The position numbers were made by a program, and so were the translations under genes. Below, one piece after another: positions 46,222-55,157 of a DNA stretch of 64,000 nucleotides. The first letter of the stretch is position 1; each line of letters opens with the position of its first letter. The stretch is from positions 19,160 through 83,159 of the forward strand of contig JAAYXE010000037.1 of assembly GCA_012516075.1 (NCBI GenBank), written 5' to 3'. The stretch comes from Chloroflexota bacterium (lineage in GTDB: Bacteria; Chloroflexota; Anaerolineae; Anaerolineales; UBA4823). Below the pieces are notes generated by a model. The model made no database searches, had not been told where the DNA came from, and was given only the letters and a program-made list of their open reading frames with translations.

Positions 46222-47562
46222 ATGGCAGAAACTGTGCGTGCTTATGAAACCCAGCTCGAATTCTCCGGAAAATCCGGCCATGCGGTGGTGGTGGAGTTCG
46301 GCAAACCCTGGCGCTTTGTGTTCTGGGACAAGGCGCAGTATGTGGGCTGCGTCGACCTGGGTGAAGGGGTATGGTTTACATCCGAGTGGTGCGAGACCAA
46401 CAGCCCGAACGACCTGCACTGCTACGAACCGATCATGGACAAGCAGCTCCGCTGGAGCAGGGTGCAGATCCTGGAGTCGGGGCCGGCGCGCGCCCGCGTG
46501 AAATGGTCCTATGCTCTGTGCGATATGCGCTACCGCATCTTTCACGGCAACACCCGGGCGGAGGAAATTTACACCATTTACCCGGACGGCGTTGCGGTGC
46601 GTGAAGTGGTGCTGTGGCCGGGGACGGAGAGCAATCACGGGGGCAACGCCAACCTGTGGCAGATGGCCGAGTGGATTCTGGTGAACGCAGCCGGTTCAAA
46701 CCCGCTGGATGTGCTGCGTATGCCCGAGCCTTTTACCCTGCGCAACGGCTGCGGCGAGCAGATCAACGTTCCCTGGCCGCTGCCGGCCAGCGATTTTGAG
46801 CCTTTCTGCGATTATTACCCCCAGGTGAAAGACTGGCCGGTGTACGCCGGCAAGGTCAACCTGAAGAACCAGCCTAACCCGTTTATCGTCATTGTCAAGA
46901 ACCAGGCGATCTTTCCTTTTATCCCCTGTCCGGTGTGTAAAGGCAACCACCCTTATTTCAACCTTTTCCCGGGCAAGAACCTGTATAATGTCTACAAGCA
47001 CTGGCCAGTCACCGACATGGAAGACTTCATTCAGTGGGTGCCGGCGGGGGATGAGATCGGCAAAGTCGCCACCCACACCTCGTTCGTCGATGTAAATTAC
47101 GCGCTGCGGCGCAGCCCGGACGATTACATACCCACGCCCGACCAGGGGACGACCTGGCACCTGCTGGTCGGGGCGACTGGTGTGGACACGGACGGCACGG
47201 AGCTGGAGGAGCTGGCTCATTCCTACAGCCAGCCGGCGCGCATCGAGATCCAGCGGGACCCCGGGGAGCCGGACGACCTGCACCGCGGGCGGGTGCTGCT
47301 CGAGGGCTACGAGTACCCGCTGCGCGCGTACACCTTCCGCAAAACCGGGGAAGATCGCGTGGAGATCACCATGATTCCCACTGCGCCGCAGATCAACCCG
47401 GTGTTCCTGATCAATGGGTGGACGTCGGCTAGAGTTCGCATAGTCGTGGACGGCCAGGAGCTTTCAGAGGATGCCTTCACCGCGCAGATCAGCGGGCACG
47501 ACCTGACTGTCTGGCTGCCGGGGCGCTTCACGAAGGAAACACAGATTCGCTTTTTTGTCTGA
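46222..47562 (+). CDS. Unrecognised 446-residue beta-rich protein
   Basis: I do not recognise the family. It has no signal peptide. The sequence alternates short hydrophobic and polar stretches with many Trp, Tyr and Pro residues, typical of a carbohydrate-active beta-sandwich, and could be related to galactose-mutarotase-like or lyase folds. A CPVCKGNHPYF segment near the middle could bind a metal. The N-terminal half carries conserved-looking acidic and histidine clusters (WCETNSPNDLHCYEP, TESNHGGNANLW). The RBS GAGGTGA precedes the ATG and the next gene begins 12 bases after its stop, so it belongs to the sugar operon. Confidence 0.7.
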   Translation: MAETVRAYETQLEFSGKSGHAVVVEFGKPWRFVFWDKAQYVGCVDLGEGVWFTSEWCETNSPNDLHCYEPIMDKQLRWSRVQILESGPARARVKWSYALCDMRYRIFHGNTRAEEIYTIYPDGVAVREVVLWPGTESNHGGNANLWQMAEWILVNAAGSNPLDVLRMPEPFTLRNGCGEQINVPWPLPASDFEPFCDYYPQVKDWPVYAGKVNLKNQPNPFIVIVKNQAIFPFIPCPVCKGNHPYFNLFPGKNLYNVYKHWPVTDMEDFIQWVPAGDEIGKVATHTSFVDVNYALRRSPDDYIPTPDQGTTWHLLVGATGVDTDGTELEELAHSYSQPARIEIQRDPGEPDDLHRGRVLLEGYEYPLRAYTFRKTGEDRVEITMIPTAPQINPVFLINGWTSARVRIVVDGQELSEDAFTAQISGHDLTVWLPGRFTKETQIRFFV

Positions 47563-47574
47563 AAGGGGACAGCA

Positions 47575-48633
47575 GTGAACCTATACGGCCAGTAGTGGAC
47601 CCGCCGGGAACTCGAAGCCCGCCTGGGGCGCCTGGAGCAGGTTGCCGGTGTGCAGCGCTTCCAGTACACAGAAGGCCCGGAGAGGGATGTCGAGCAGATC
47701 CGGGTGCGCACCGGTGGCGGGCTGGAGTATCACGTGGTGCCAGCGCGCGGCCTGGACATCTCCCTGGCGGCTTTTGGGGGTGTGCCGCTGAGCTGGCAGT
47801 CGCCCAACGGCGAAATGCACCCCGCCTTCTATAATCCGCGCGGCAGCGAATGGCTGCGCACCGCTGCCGGCGGATTATTGATGACCTGCGGACTGACACA
47901 GGTCGGTTCGGCTGGCGAAGACCAGGGTGAGGAGCTGGGGCTGCACGGCCGCATTCACCATATTCCTGCCCGTCATGTCGTTGGAGAGGGCCGCTGGGCC
48001 GACGACAGCTATGAGATGCGCGTGAGCGGGGTGCTGGAGGAAGTTTCCATTTTTGGTCACCGCCTGCGCCTGACGCGCGAAATCCGCAGCCGTCTGGGGA
48101 TCAACCGCATTGTGATTCACGACACGGTTGAAAATACAGGCTTTGAACCGGCCCCGCACATGATCTTATATCATTTCAATTTTGGTTTTCCACTGATGAG
48201 CGAGTCCACCCGGGTGGAGCTGCCTTCGCGCAGGGTGACGCCCAGAGAGGCGGATACACCGCTCCAGGATCTGGACCGCTGGCAGGCTCCCCAGCCTGGC
48301 TTTCAGGAGCGGGTGTATTACCATGAAGACCTGCTCGCCCGGGACGGCTGGACGGAGGCAGCCCTTTATAACCCACAGTTCCCCACTGCCGGCGGGCAGA
48401 CTATCGCGCTGAGTGTACGCCTGCGCTGGACGGTGAACACCCTGCCGCGTCTGGTGCAGTGGCGCATGCCAGGAGCCGGGGAGTATGTGCTCGGGCTGGA
48501 ACCGGCCAACTGCTGGGTTGGGGGCCGGGCGGCCGAGCGTGAACTCGGCACGCTGCTCACCCTGCAGCCCGGGGAGCAGCGCGTCTACCAGCTGCTGCTG
48601 GAAGTGGAAGCCCTACAGGAGGATGGACGATGA
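47575..48633 (+). pseudogene. DUF4432 aldose-1-epimerase-like gene interrupted by an early TAG
   Basis: The gene appears to start at GTG 47575, which follows AAAGGGGA, and reads MNLYGQ, then TAG (47593-47595), then WTRRELEARLGRLEQVAGVQRF onward without further break to 48633 (352 codons). An uninterrupted family member would carry an amino acid at this point; GAG (Glu) would fit, one G-to-T change away. The body has mutarotase-like features: VRTGGGLEYHVVPARGLDISLAAFGG, GLHGRIHHIPARHV, MILYHFNFGFPLMSE. A restart at GTG 47650 would remove only 25 residues, so a slightly shortened protein may still be made. The stop overlaps the D-lyxose isomerase start (ATGA). Predicted role: sugar mutarotation or binding. 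Confidence 0.8.
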
Positions 48634-49325
48634 AACGATCGGAGATCAATGAAATCTTACTGGATGCAGATGCGTTTATCCGCCAGCACCAGTTCTACCT
48701 GCCTCCTTTTGCCTACTGGACGCCTGCAGAGTGGCGTATGAAAGGGGAGGAGGCCTGTGAAATCGTTGAAAACAGGCTCGGCTGGGATATTACCGACTTC
48801 GGGTCGGGCAATTATTCCGAAGTGGGTCTGTTCCTCTTTACCATTCGGAACGGCAGACCGGAAAACCTGAAAACCGGCAAAGGCAAACTATACGCCGAAA
48901 AGCTGCTGATCGTCGGTGAGAACCAGGTGACGCCCCTGCACTTTCACTGGAACAAAATGGAAGATATCATCAATCGCGGGGGTGGAAAGCTGGTTATCCA
49001 GCTGTATAACGCTACCGAAGACGAAGGCCTGGCTGACAGCGATGTCACAGTCAGCACGGACGGCGTGCGCCGCACAGTGAAAGCCGGCGACGTGATCACG
49101 CTGAGCCCCGGTGAGAGCATCACCCTGCCGCCGTACTGCTACCACAAGTTCTGGGCCGAAGAGGGCCGGGTGCTGGCCGGCGAGGTGTCGGTCGTCAACG
49201 ATGACAGCGCCGATAACCGCTTCCTGGATCCCATCGGGCGTTTTCCGGAGATCGAAGAGGACGAAGAGCCGCTGTACCTGCTGGTGAACGATTATGAGAA
49301 ATACTATCAGGTGGAAAGGAGATAG
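48630..49325 (+). CDS. D-lyxose (D-mannose) isomerase, cupin type
   Basis: 231 residues, single-domain cupin. Metal ligands H104, H106 and E111 in TPLHFHWNKMEDIINRGGGKL and H172 in LPPYCYHKFW match the D-lyxose ketol-isomerase family (YdaE-like), which interconverts D-lyxose/D-xylulose and D-mannose/D-fructose. RBS AGGAGGATG. Overlaps the DUF4432 gene by 4 bases. With the ribokinase in the same regulon, the likely path is aldose to ketose to ketose phosphate. Confidence 0.92.
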   Translation: MKRSEINEILLDADAFIRQHQFYLPPFAYWTPAEWRMKGEEACEIVENRLGWDITDFGSGNYSEVGLFLFTIRNGRPENLKTGKGKLYAEKLLIVGENQVTPLHFHWNKMEDIINRGGGKLVIQLYNATEDEGLADSDVTVSTDGVRRTVKAGDVITLSPGESITLPPYCYHKFWAEEGRVLAGEVSVVNDDSADNRFLDPIGRFPEIEEDEEPLYLLVNDYEKYYQVERR

Positions 49326-49608
49326 CTGCTGAGCGCCGGATAGACTCTCCCCGGCGTTGATGGAAGGCTTTTCTGGGTAATCAACCGGGAAACGCGCAAC
49401 CAGCCCTCAGGATAAGACCGCCCGGACACCTTGAGGCTCACGGTATAAAGGCCTGCAAGGCGGCATTTCTGCCGATTGTCACGCCTTTAAGGTGACAACA
49501 GCTGTGTGGGGTGAATGTTACAATGACCCCGGGTCTATCCTGAGGGAGACTCTTTTAAAAATAAATAACCATCAATGCCGGTAAAAAATTAATTTACAGG
49601 AGAGTTAA
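49326..49608. other. Structured intergenic region upstream of gldA
   Basis: Contains an imperfect hairpin around GCGCCGG and CCGGCGT (49335-49359), which may end the operon. A 7-bp stem TTGTCAC/GTGACAA with a 9-base loop lies at 49476-49498. A -10-like TACAAT lies about 80 bases before gldA, without a clear -35. No reading frame is convincing. Confidence 0.4.
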
Positions 49609-50703
49609 ATGATTACTACAACACTATTTCCAGGACGCTATATTCAGGGACCAGGTGCGCTGCGCCCACTGGGTAAGGAATTGAAGCGTTTTGGTCAGAA
49701 AGCCTTTGTCATCTGTGACCCCTTCGTTTACAAAACCCTGCTGCCCGGCTTCAAGGACAGCCTGACTAGCGAAGTCGAAGCCTGCATCGAGGCCTTCAAC
49801 GGAGAGTGTTCGGATGAGGAAGTCGAACGTCTGGCCGCACAGGGTAAAAGCCTGGGCAGCGAGATCATCGTTGGAATCGGCGGCGGGAAGACGCTGGACA
49901 CCGCCAAGGCGGTCGCGTACACGTTGAAAGTGCCCGTGGCAATCGCCCCGACGATTGCCTCGACCGATGCGCCCTGCAGCGCTCTTTCAGTGATCTATAC
50001 CCCGGAGGGCGAGTTTAAACGCTACCTGGTGCTACCGAAAAACCCGGATATCGTGCTGGTGGATACCCAGGTGGTGGCGAATGCGCCGGCGCGCTTTCTG
50101 GTCTCCGGAATGGGAGACGCCCTGGCAACCTGGTTTGAAGCCTCCTCCGCCCAGAAAAAGTATGCCGCCAACATGACCGGCAACCGCGGTTCGATGACCG
50201 CCTATGCGCTTGCCCGCCTGTGCTACGAAACGCTGCTGCAGTACGGTACTCAGGCGAAGGCTGCCTGTGAAGCAAAGGTTGTGGTGCCAGCCCTGGAACA
50301 CATCGTCGAAGCCAATACCCTGCTCAGCGGTCTGGGCTTTGAGAGCGGCGGCCTGGCTGCGGCTCATGCCATCCACAACGGCCTGACTGTGCTGGAACAG
50401 ACACATGCCTACTACCACGGCGAAAAGGTGGCCATTGGAACGCTGTCATCGCTCTTCCTGAGCGACCAGGACCCGGATGTCATCGATGAGGTGTACACCT
50501 TCTGTGAAGAAGTGGGTCTGCCCACCACGCTGGCGGAAATTGGCCTGGCGGATGTGGCGGACGAAGAACTGATGAAGGTGGCGGCTGCAGCCACTGCAGA
50601 AGGGGAGACCATCTACAATGAGCCGTCCCCCATCACCCCTCAGATTGTCTTTGCTGCGATCAAAACAGCCGACGCCGAAGGCCGGCGCCGCAAAGGCATC
50701 TAA
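49609..50703 (+). CDS. gldA: Glycerol dehydrogenase-like iron/zinc alcohol dehydrogenase
   Basis: 364 residues, family-typical length. NAD site in IIVGIGGGKTLDTAKAVAY and PTIASTDAPCSALSVIY; metal ligands in SGMGDALATWFEA (Asp), GLAAAHAIHNGLT (His) and AYYHGEKVAIGTL (His). Oxidises glycerol to dihydroxyacetone or acts on a similar vicinal diol; in this setting a polyol or sugar-derived alcohol is possible. Strong RBS ACAGGAGAG. Ends at a terminator shared with the convergent kinase gene. Confidence 0.93.
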   Translation: MITTTLFPGRYIQGPGALRPLGKELKRFGQKAFVICDPFVYKTLLPGFKDSLTSEVEACIEAFNGECSDEEVERLAAQGKSLGSEIIVGIGGGKTLDTAKAVAYTLKVPVAIAPTIASTDAPCSALSVIYTPEGEFKRYLVLPKNPDIVLVDTQVVANAPARFLVSGMGDALATWFEASSAQKKYAANMTGNRGSMTAYALARLCYETLLQYGTQAKAACEAKVVVPALEHIVEANTLLSGLGFESGGLAAAHAIHNGLTVLEQTHAYYHGEKVAIGTLSSLFLSDQDPDVIDEVYTFCEEVGLPTTLAEIGLADVADEELMKVAAAATAEGETIYNEPSPITPQIVFAAIKTADAEGRRRKGI

Positions 50704-50723
50704 CGATCAGTAAAGAATAAAAA

Positions 50724-50750
50724 AAGGGCCGCCCGGCAAAGGCGGCCCTT
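50724..50750. terminator. Bidirectional intrinsic terminator
   Basis: Perfect 10-bp stem AAGGGCCGCC/GGCGGCCCTT, 7-base loop, A-rich before and TCTTT after. Sits between convergent gldA and the histidine kinase gene. Confidence 0.9.
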
Positions 50751-50766
50751 CTCTTTATGATGCAGT

Positions 50767-52434
50767 TCAGCCCTTATTAGCTGTCTCGCTGGTGAGGGGC
50801 AGTTCGATGCTGAAAACGGACCCTTCACCGGGTTTGCTTTCCACGCGGATCTGACCGCTGTGGGCCTCGACGATGCTCTTCACGATCGCCAGGCCCAGTC
50901 CGCTGCCGGCTGCAGGGTGGCTGCTGTGGTAAAAGCGTTCGAAGATGCTGGCCAGGTCCCGTGGGGAGATTCCGGGACCTGTGTCGCGCACCCAGATGTG
51001 CAGACGGTCATTAACCAGCGCTGCACCGGCCTCCACAGCACCGCCCGGATCCGTGAATTTGATGGCATTGTCCAGCAGGTTTGAGACGGCAATCTCCAGG
51101 CGCCGGCGGTCACACTGAAACGTGATCGGCTGCTCCGGAGGGATAACCTGCATCTGGACGCCTTTTTCCTGCGCGCGCATCACGAAAGGCGCAGCTGTGC
51201 TCTGCAGGAACTCCTCTGCATCGCAGGCCTCCAGGTCCAGATCGACCAGCCCGGCGTCCAGACGGGAGAGATCCAGCAGGTTGTGGGTGATCCACTCCAG
51301 CCGTTCGATTTGAGTCTGGCTTTCGGTCAGGAACTCCTTCTGCACCTCCGGGTCCTCGCCGGCTCCTTCCTGCAGGAGGATATTGAAGTTTTTCAGCGCT
51401 GTGATCGGCGTGCGCAGTTCGTGTGAAGCGTCGGCGATGAAGCGTCTGAGTGCGTCGCGCTCGGCAGACAGCGCCTTAAAGCTGTTTTCGATCTGACTGG
51501 CCATCTGGTTAAACTGCAGGGCGAGCTGGCCGATTTCGTCCTGAGACAGGACGGCGGCGCGGATGGACAGGTCACCGCTGCCCATCCGCTGTGCGGCTTC
51601 ACCGAGATGGCGCAGCGGCGCAGAAAGCCGCTGGCTGATGAACAGCCCCAGGACACCGGCCAGAACGGCTGCGCTGCCCCCGGCGAAGATCAGTGCACGG
51701 CGCATGGTGTCCAATGCGCCGGCGCCGAAGTCGCTCCGGCCGCTGATTTCCACGTACCCGAGCAGGCGCCCACCGGAATAAACAGCCTCCTGTACAACCG
51801 TAGGAGAGACCTCCTCCGGGATTTCAGGCTCAGGGGCAGGCTGCTGGCTGCCCACGCCAGCGATCTCGTTTCCCGAAGATGATTCAATTGAGAAGCGGCT
51901 GCCCCACGGCCCGATGCGGCGGCGGATGATGGCGACGGATGCTCCGGGCAGGTTCCTTTGAATGGATTCCTCCAGTTCGCTCAGCGAGCGGCCGCGGCTG
52001 GGAAGGATCCAGAGAAACGGAGCGGCCTGGTAGCGAGTGGAGGGAATTCCCTCCAGCAGCGAAAGCCATTCACCCTGCTGCGGGTAGACCCAGATTAACT
52101 GGTTGTCTTCGCCGGGAGAGCCCGAGTCGTAATAGACACCTCCCCCGGCGTCCAGGATGCGCACCCGGTAGTTCCCCAAAAAGGCCGCTGTTTGCACGAG
52201 CTGCTGCAGGTCTTCCTGCCGGGTAACGGGCCACAGGAGCTGCCCGACCTGCAGAGCGATCATCTCTGCATTCGACTGCAGCTCCTGTTCTACCTGGCGT
52301 TCAAGAGCATTTTCGACGATCTTCAGGGCCAGCAGGCCAAGCACGGTCGCTGTGATGAGCGCCAGAGTTACGTAGCTGGCGGTCAGCCGCCAGCGGATGG
52401 AGGAGAAAAACTTCTTCAGATTACGCCTCTCCAT
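50767..52434 (-). CDS. Membrane sensor histidine kinase with HAMP domain
   Basis: 555 residues. Membrane spans about 15-40 and 246-266 bracket an extracytoplasmic sensor of about 200 residues. HAMP about 267-320 (SQRLSAPLRHLGEAAQRMGSGDLSIRAA), HisKA with H338 in DASHELRTPITALKNF, HATPase with NLLDNAIKFTD, DTGPGIS and GSGLGLAIVKSIVEAH. Partner of the OmpR-type regulator upstream. Its start overlaps the triple-PDZ gene by 14 bases, so the PDZ protein is likely part of the same signalling unit. Confidence 0.94.
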   Translation of the reverse strand: MERRNLKKFFSSIRWRLTASYVTLALITATVLGLLALKIVENALERQVEQELQSNAEMIALQVGQLLWPVTRQEDLQQLVQTAAFLGNYRVRILDAGGGVYYDSGSPGEDNQLIWVYPQQGEWLSLLEGIPSTRYQAAPFLWILPSRGRSLSELEESIQRNLPGASVAIIRRRIGPWGSRFSIESSSGNEIAGVGSQQPAPEPEIPEEVSPTVVQEAVYSGGRLLGYVEISGRSDFGAGALDTMRRALIFAGGSAAVLAGVLGLFISQRLSAPLRHLGEAAQRMGSGDLSIRAAVLSQDEIGQLALQFNQMASQIENSFKALSAERDALRRFIADASHELRTPITALKNFNILLQEGAGEDPEVQKEFLTESQTQIERLEWITHNLLDLSRLDAGLVDLDLEACDAEEFLQSTAAPFVMRAQEKGVQMQVIPPEQPITFQCDRRRLEIAVSNLLDNAIKFTDPGGAVEAGAALVNDRLHIWVRDTGPGISPRDLASIFERFYHSSHPAAGSGLGLAIVKSIVEAHSGQIRVESKPGEGSVFSIELPLTSETANKG

Positions 52435-53638
52435 TCGATTTTAACTGCGGCAGGGCAGGCGTCCCCTGGCGTTCCCTGCGGAAGAAGCCCCGAATTTCTA
52501 CCCCGAGATAGACCTGTCCTTCCTGATCCGGATTTTCTTCCAGGGTCACTTCAACCTCGATGGGGTTTCTTTCGCCCTGGCGGATGACCGTGATCTGTAC
52601 GCTGTCGCCCGGTTCGAAACTGCGAATGGTTTCGATAAAGGCAGTGGGGGATTCAACGGGCTCACCATCGACGGCCGTGATGACATCGCCCTCCTCCAGG
52701 CCGGCCCGTTCCGCCGGGCTGTCAGCAGTCACTTCGCTGATCACGATACCCTGCTTGACGCCCTCGGGAAGGTCGTCGAAGAAGGGCAGGTCAAACGGAA
52801 GCCCCTCGAAGGGGAAGCGGTCAAAGCGGTACCGGCTGCCTCCCTCCGGTATATCCAGCATACCGGGCACGTGGATGAAATAGATCCCCAGGTACGCACG
52901 CCCGGCCTCAACCGGGTTCTCGCCCAGCTCGACCTCGACTTCCAGCGGATCGTCCTCGCCCGCACGCTGAATTTCAAGCGTGATCGTGTCGCCGGGCTCG
53001 TAATCCTCCAGCAGTTCACGCAGATCCGTATCCCTGGTGATCTTTTCTCCATTGATCGCCGTGATGAGATCACCCTGCTGGATTCCGGCCTGGTCAGCCG
53101 GCCCGCCATCGATCACTTCGCGGACGATAATAGCCGGTGAGCTGGTGACCGAGATTCCCGGTGTGCCGAAAACCCCTACGTCGATATGATCACCCGTGCA
53201 GGGCAGGACACCCAGATAGGCCTGGCCAGCCTGCTCCGCCAGGGTGACTTCTACCGTCCGCTCTTCATCTCCGTGACGGTAGCGCAGTTCTACCGTGTCC
53301 TCCGGCTCGTAATTCCGCAGCAGCTGGACCAGCTCGCGAGCGGTGTTGACTTCTTCACCCCCGACCTCCAGGAGGATATCGCCGCGCTGCAGGCCCGCTT
53401 CTGCTGCGGGGCTGTCGGGCTGCACGCCTGAAATCAGCACGCCATCCTCTCCAGCCTGCACTTCTTCATCCTGAGGCGCGCTGCTCTGGATCCACTTCAG
53501 GGGCTCCGGGAGACTGGCCTGAGCGGTATTTGCGTTCATCAAGAAATAGGTGAGCATCGATCCGCCCAGGGCGCCGATTCCCAGCACCAGGAAGAATGCC
53601 AGGACTCCAGCAAACAGAAAAAGAACGCGTTTGTTCAT
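52421..53638 (-). CDS. Membrane-anchored protein with three tandem PDZ domains and no protease domain
   Basis: 405 residues. One N-terminal span (VLFLFAGVLAFFLVLGIGAL), then three repeats of about 120 residues. Each has a PDZ core (GVQPDSPAAEAGLQRGDILLEVGGEEV; VIDGGPADQAGIQQGDLITAINGEKI; VTADSPAERAGLEEGDVITAVDGEPV) and each ends in a G-x-(A/V)YLG(V/I) strand. The serine-protease domain of HtrA/DegP proteins is missing. It would sit outside the membrane and bind protein C termini. Encoded between response regulator and kinase, it may feed envelope-stress signals to the kinase. RBS AAGGAGGT. A 99-base gap separates it from the regulator gene. Confidence 0.9.
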   Translation of the reverse strand: MNKRVLFLFAGVLAFFLVLGIGALGGSMLTYFLMNANTAQASLPEPLKWIQSSAPQDEEVQAGEDGVLISGVQPDSPAAEAGLQRGDILLEVGGEEVNTARELVQLLRNYEPEDTVELRYRHGDEERTVEVTLAEQAGQAYLGVLPCTGDHIDVGVFGTPGISVTSSPAIIVREVIDGGPADQAGIQQGDLITAINGEKITRDTDLRELLEDYEPGDTITLEIQRAGEDDPLEVEVELGENPVEAGRAYLGIYFIHVPGMLDIPEGGSRYRFDRFPFEGLPFDLPFFDDLPEGVKQGIVISEVTADSPAERAGLEEGDVITAVDGEPVESPTAFIETIRSFEPGDSVQITVIRQGERNPIEVEVTLEENPDQEGQVYLGVEIRGFFRRERQGTPALPQLKSNGEA

Positions 53639-53737
53639 GTTCCTTCTACCTCCTTATGGTATTCAAGCTGGTTGAATTGTATAAGGGGGTGGTTATGAAC
53701 AATTTGCGCTCAGGTTAAGAAATCGCAACAATTCTCC

Positions 53738-54439
53738 TCAAGACTTTTCGAATTTATAGCCGAATCCGCGCACGGTGACAATCCAGCGCGGGTTTGCCGG
53801 GTCGGGTTCTATTTTTTCGCGCAAATGGCGGATATGCACATCCACTGTGCGTTCGCTGCCGACGTCGCTGTCGTATCCCCACACCGCATCGATCAGGGTC
53901 TCGCGGGGGATAGGCCGGTTGGGGTGGGTCACCAGATAGCGCAGCAGGCGGAACTCTATCGGCGTCAGATAGACCGGACTGCCCTTTTGATGCACCTGCA
54001 GCGTCTCGAGGTCCATTTCGATATCGCCGAAGCGGATCTTCTCTCCGCTCAGCGCTTCAGCCAGCTCGCCGTATGAGCGCCGCAGCAGGGCCCGCACCCG
54101 GGAGATCAGTTCGCGCAGGTCGTACGGCTTGACAACGTAATCATCGGCGCCCAGCTCGAGACCAAGGACCTTGTCGACCGATTCGTCGCGAGCGGTGAGG
54201 ATCAGAATGGGCTGGCGCAGGCCCTCCTGCCTCAGCCGCCGGCAGACGTCGAAGCCGCTGATATCCGGCAGGCGGATATCCAGGAGGATCAAATCGACTT
54301 TTTTCTCCTGTGCAGTTTGCAGAGCCTGCTGTCCGGTTTCGGCTCGCAGCACCCGGTATCCCTCTTTCTCCAGCGCGTATTCAAGACCGCGCGCCACCGC
54401 GCGATCATCCTCCACGATGAGTATCTGTTCTCCGCTCAT
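53738..54439 (-). CDS. OmpR/PhoB-type response regulator
   Basis: 233 residues. Receiver with ED-D at 10-12, phospho-acceptor D54 (LILLDIRLPDISGFD) and KP (DYVVKPYDLRE). Winged-helix domain: VYLTPIEFRLLRYLVTHPNRPIPRETLIDAVWGYDSDVGSERTVDVHIRHLREKI. DNA-binding partner of the HAMP kinase, in one leftward operon with the PDZ protein and the small membrane protein. Confidence 0.95.
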   Translation of the reverse strand: MSGEQILIVEDDRAVARGLEYALEKEGYRVLRAETGQQALQTAQEKKVDLILLDIRLPDISGFDVCRRLRQEGLRQPILILTARDESVDKVLGLELGADDYVVKPYDLRELISRVRALLRRSYGELAEALSGEKIRFGDIEMDLETLQVHQKGSPVYLTPIEFRLLRYLVTHPNRPIPRETLIDAVWGYDSDVGSERTVDVHIRHLREKIEPDPANPRWIVTVRGFGYKFEKS

Positions 54440-54448
54440 GCGATCGCC

Positions 54449-54769
54449 TCAAGCGACAAAACCGCTGTCCTGCAGCAGCCGGGAAATAAAGGGTACCCGG
54501 ACCTTTTTCCCCTGGTAGGCCTGAACCGCCCAGAAGAAAAACACCAGATACAGCAGTGATCCCAAACCAACGGTCAGGATGGAAACGGGAATCAGCACGA
54601 CACCGGCTGTAATCGAGTGCATGGCATGATAACGAATGTAAAGGCTCTGTTTTTTGCTGTCCGCAAACAGCGAATACAGGGCCAGAATGGGCCAGAAGGG
54701 GGTAACTGGCAGCCAGGCAAGAGCAGCCCAAAGACGTTCATCCTGGGTAGAAACCTGCGCGTTCCTCAT
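54449..54769 (-). CDS. DUF4870-like small membrane protein
   Basis: 106 residues with three hydrophobic segments; DERLWAALAWLPVTPFWPILALYSLF and IRYHAMHSI (the family's HA-x-QA-like region) suggest DUF4870/Tic20-like small membrane proteins of unknown role. RBS GAGAGGAG. First gene of the leftward two-component operon, 9 bases before the regulator. Confidence 0.75.
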   Translation of the reverse strand: MRNAQVSTQDERLWAALAWLPVTPFWPILALYSLFADSKKQSLYIRYHAMHSITAGVVLIPVSILTVGLGSLLYLVFFFWAVQAYQGKKVRVPFISRLLQDSGFVA

Positions 54770-55157
54770 TGCGCTCCTCTCGTCTGCAGATCCTGATCCA
54801 TCAGCAGGATGATACCTGTTTCACGCGAGATCGATGTTTCTATTGTACCGCTGTTGCCCGGGCCCTTTCGCTTTTTTGAACCGGCCCGGGCGAGGTTTCT
54901 TAACGTGTTTTTCACACAGGCTTAACTCGGTTTTGCTTATGCATATCTTTCTCTCATGCTAAGATGCGCTTTGCAGCACGTGTTCGGATTTGATACCAGT
55001 AAGCACGAACGAGGATCAGATGTGTTCATCTGCATGCTGTAAGTTACTTTGCCCTGGGGGATCTCTAAGGGTTTGGATCCAACTGGTCAACAAGGATGTT
55101 GCGCTGCTCAATCCCCTCTGGGAAGGCATCTTCCCAGCTTGAAAAAAGGAGCAAAGT
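54770..55157. other. Divergent intergenic region before the CAP-domain gene
   Basis: About 390 bases with no convincing reading frame. The right half holds a perfect 8-bp stem CTGGGAAG/CTTCCCAG with loop GCAT (55118-55137), 9 bases before the AAGGAG of the CAP gene. It could influence translation of that gene. I find no strong promoter on either strand. Confidence 0.5.
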
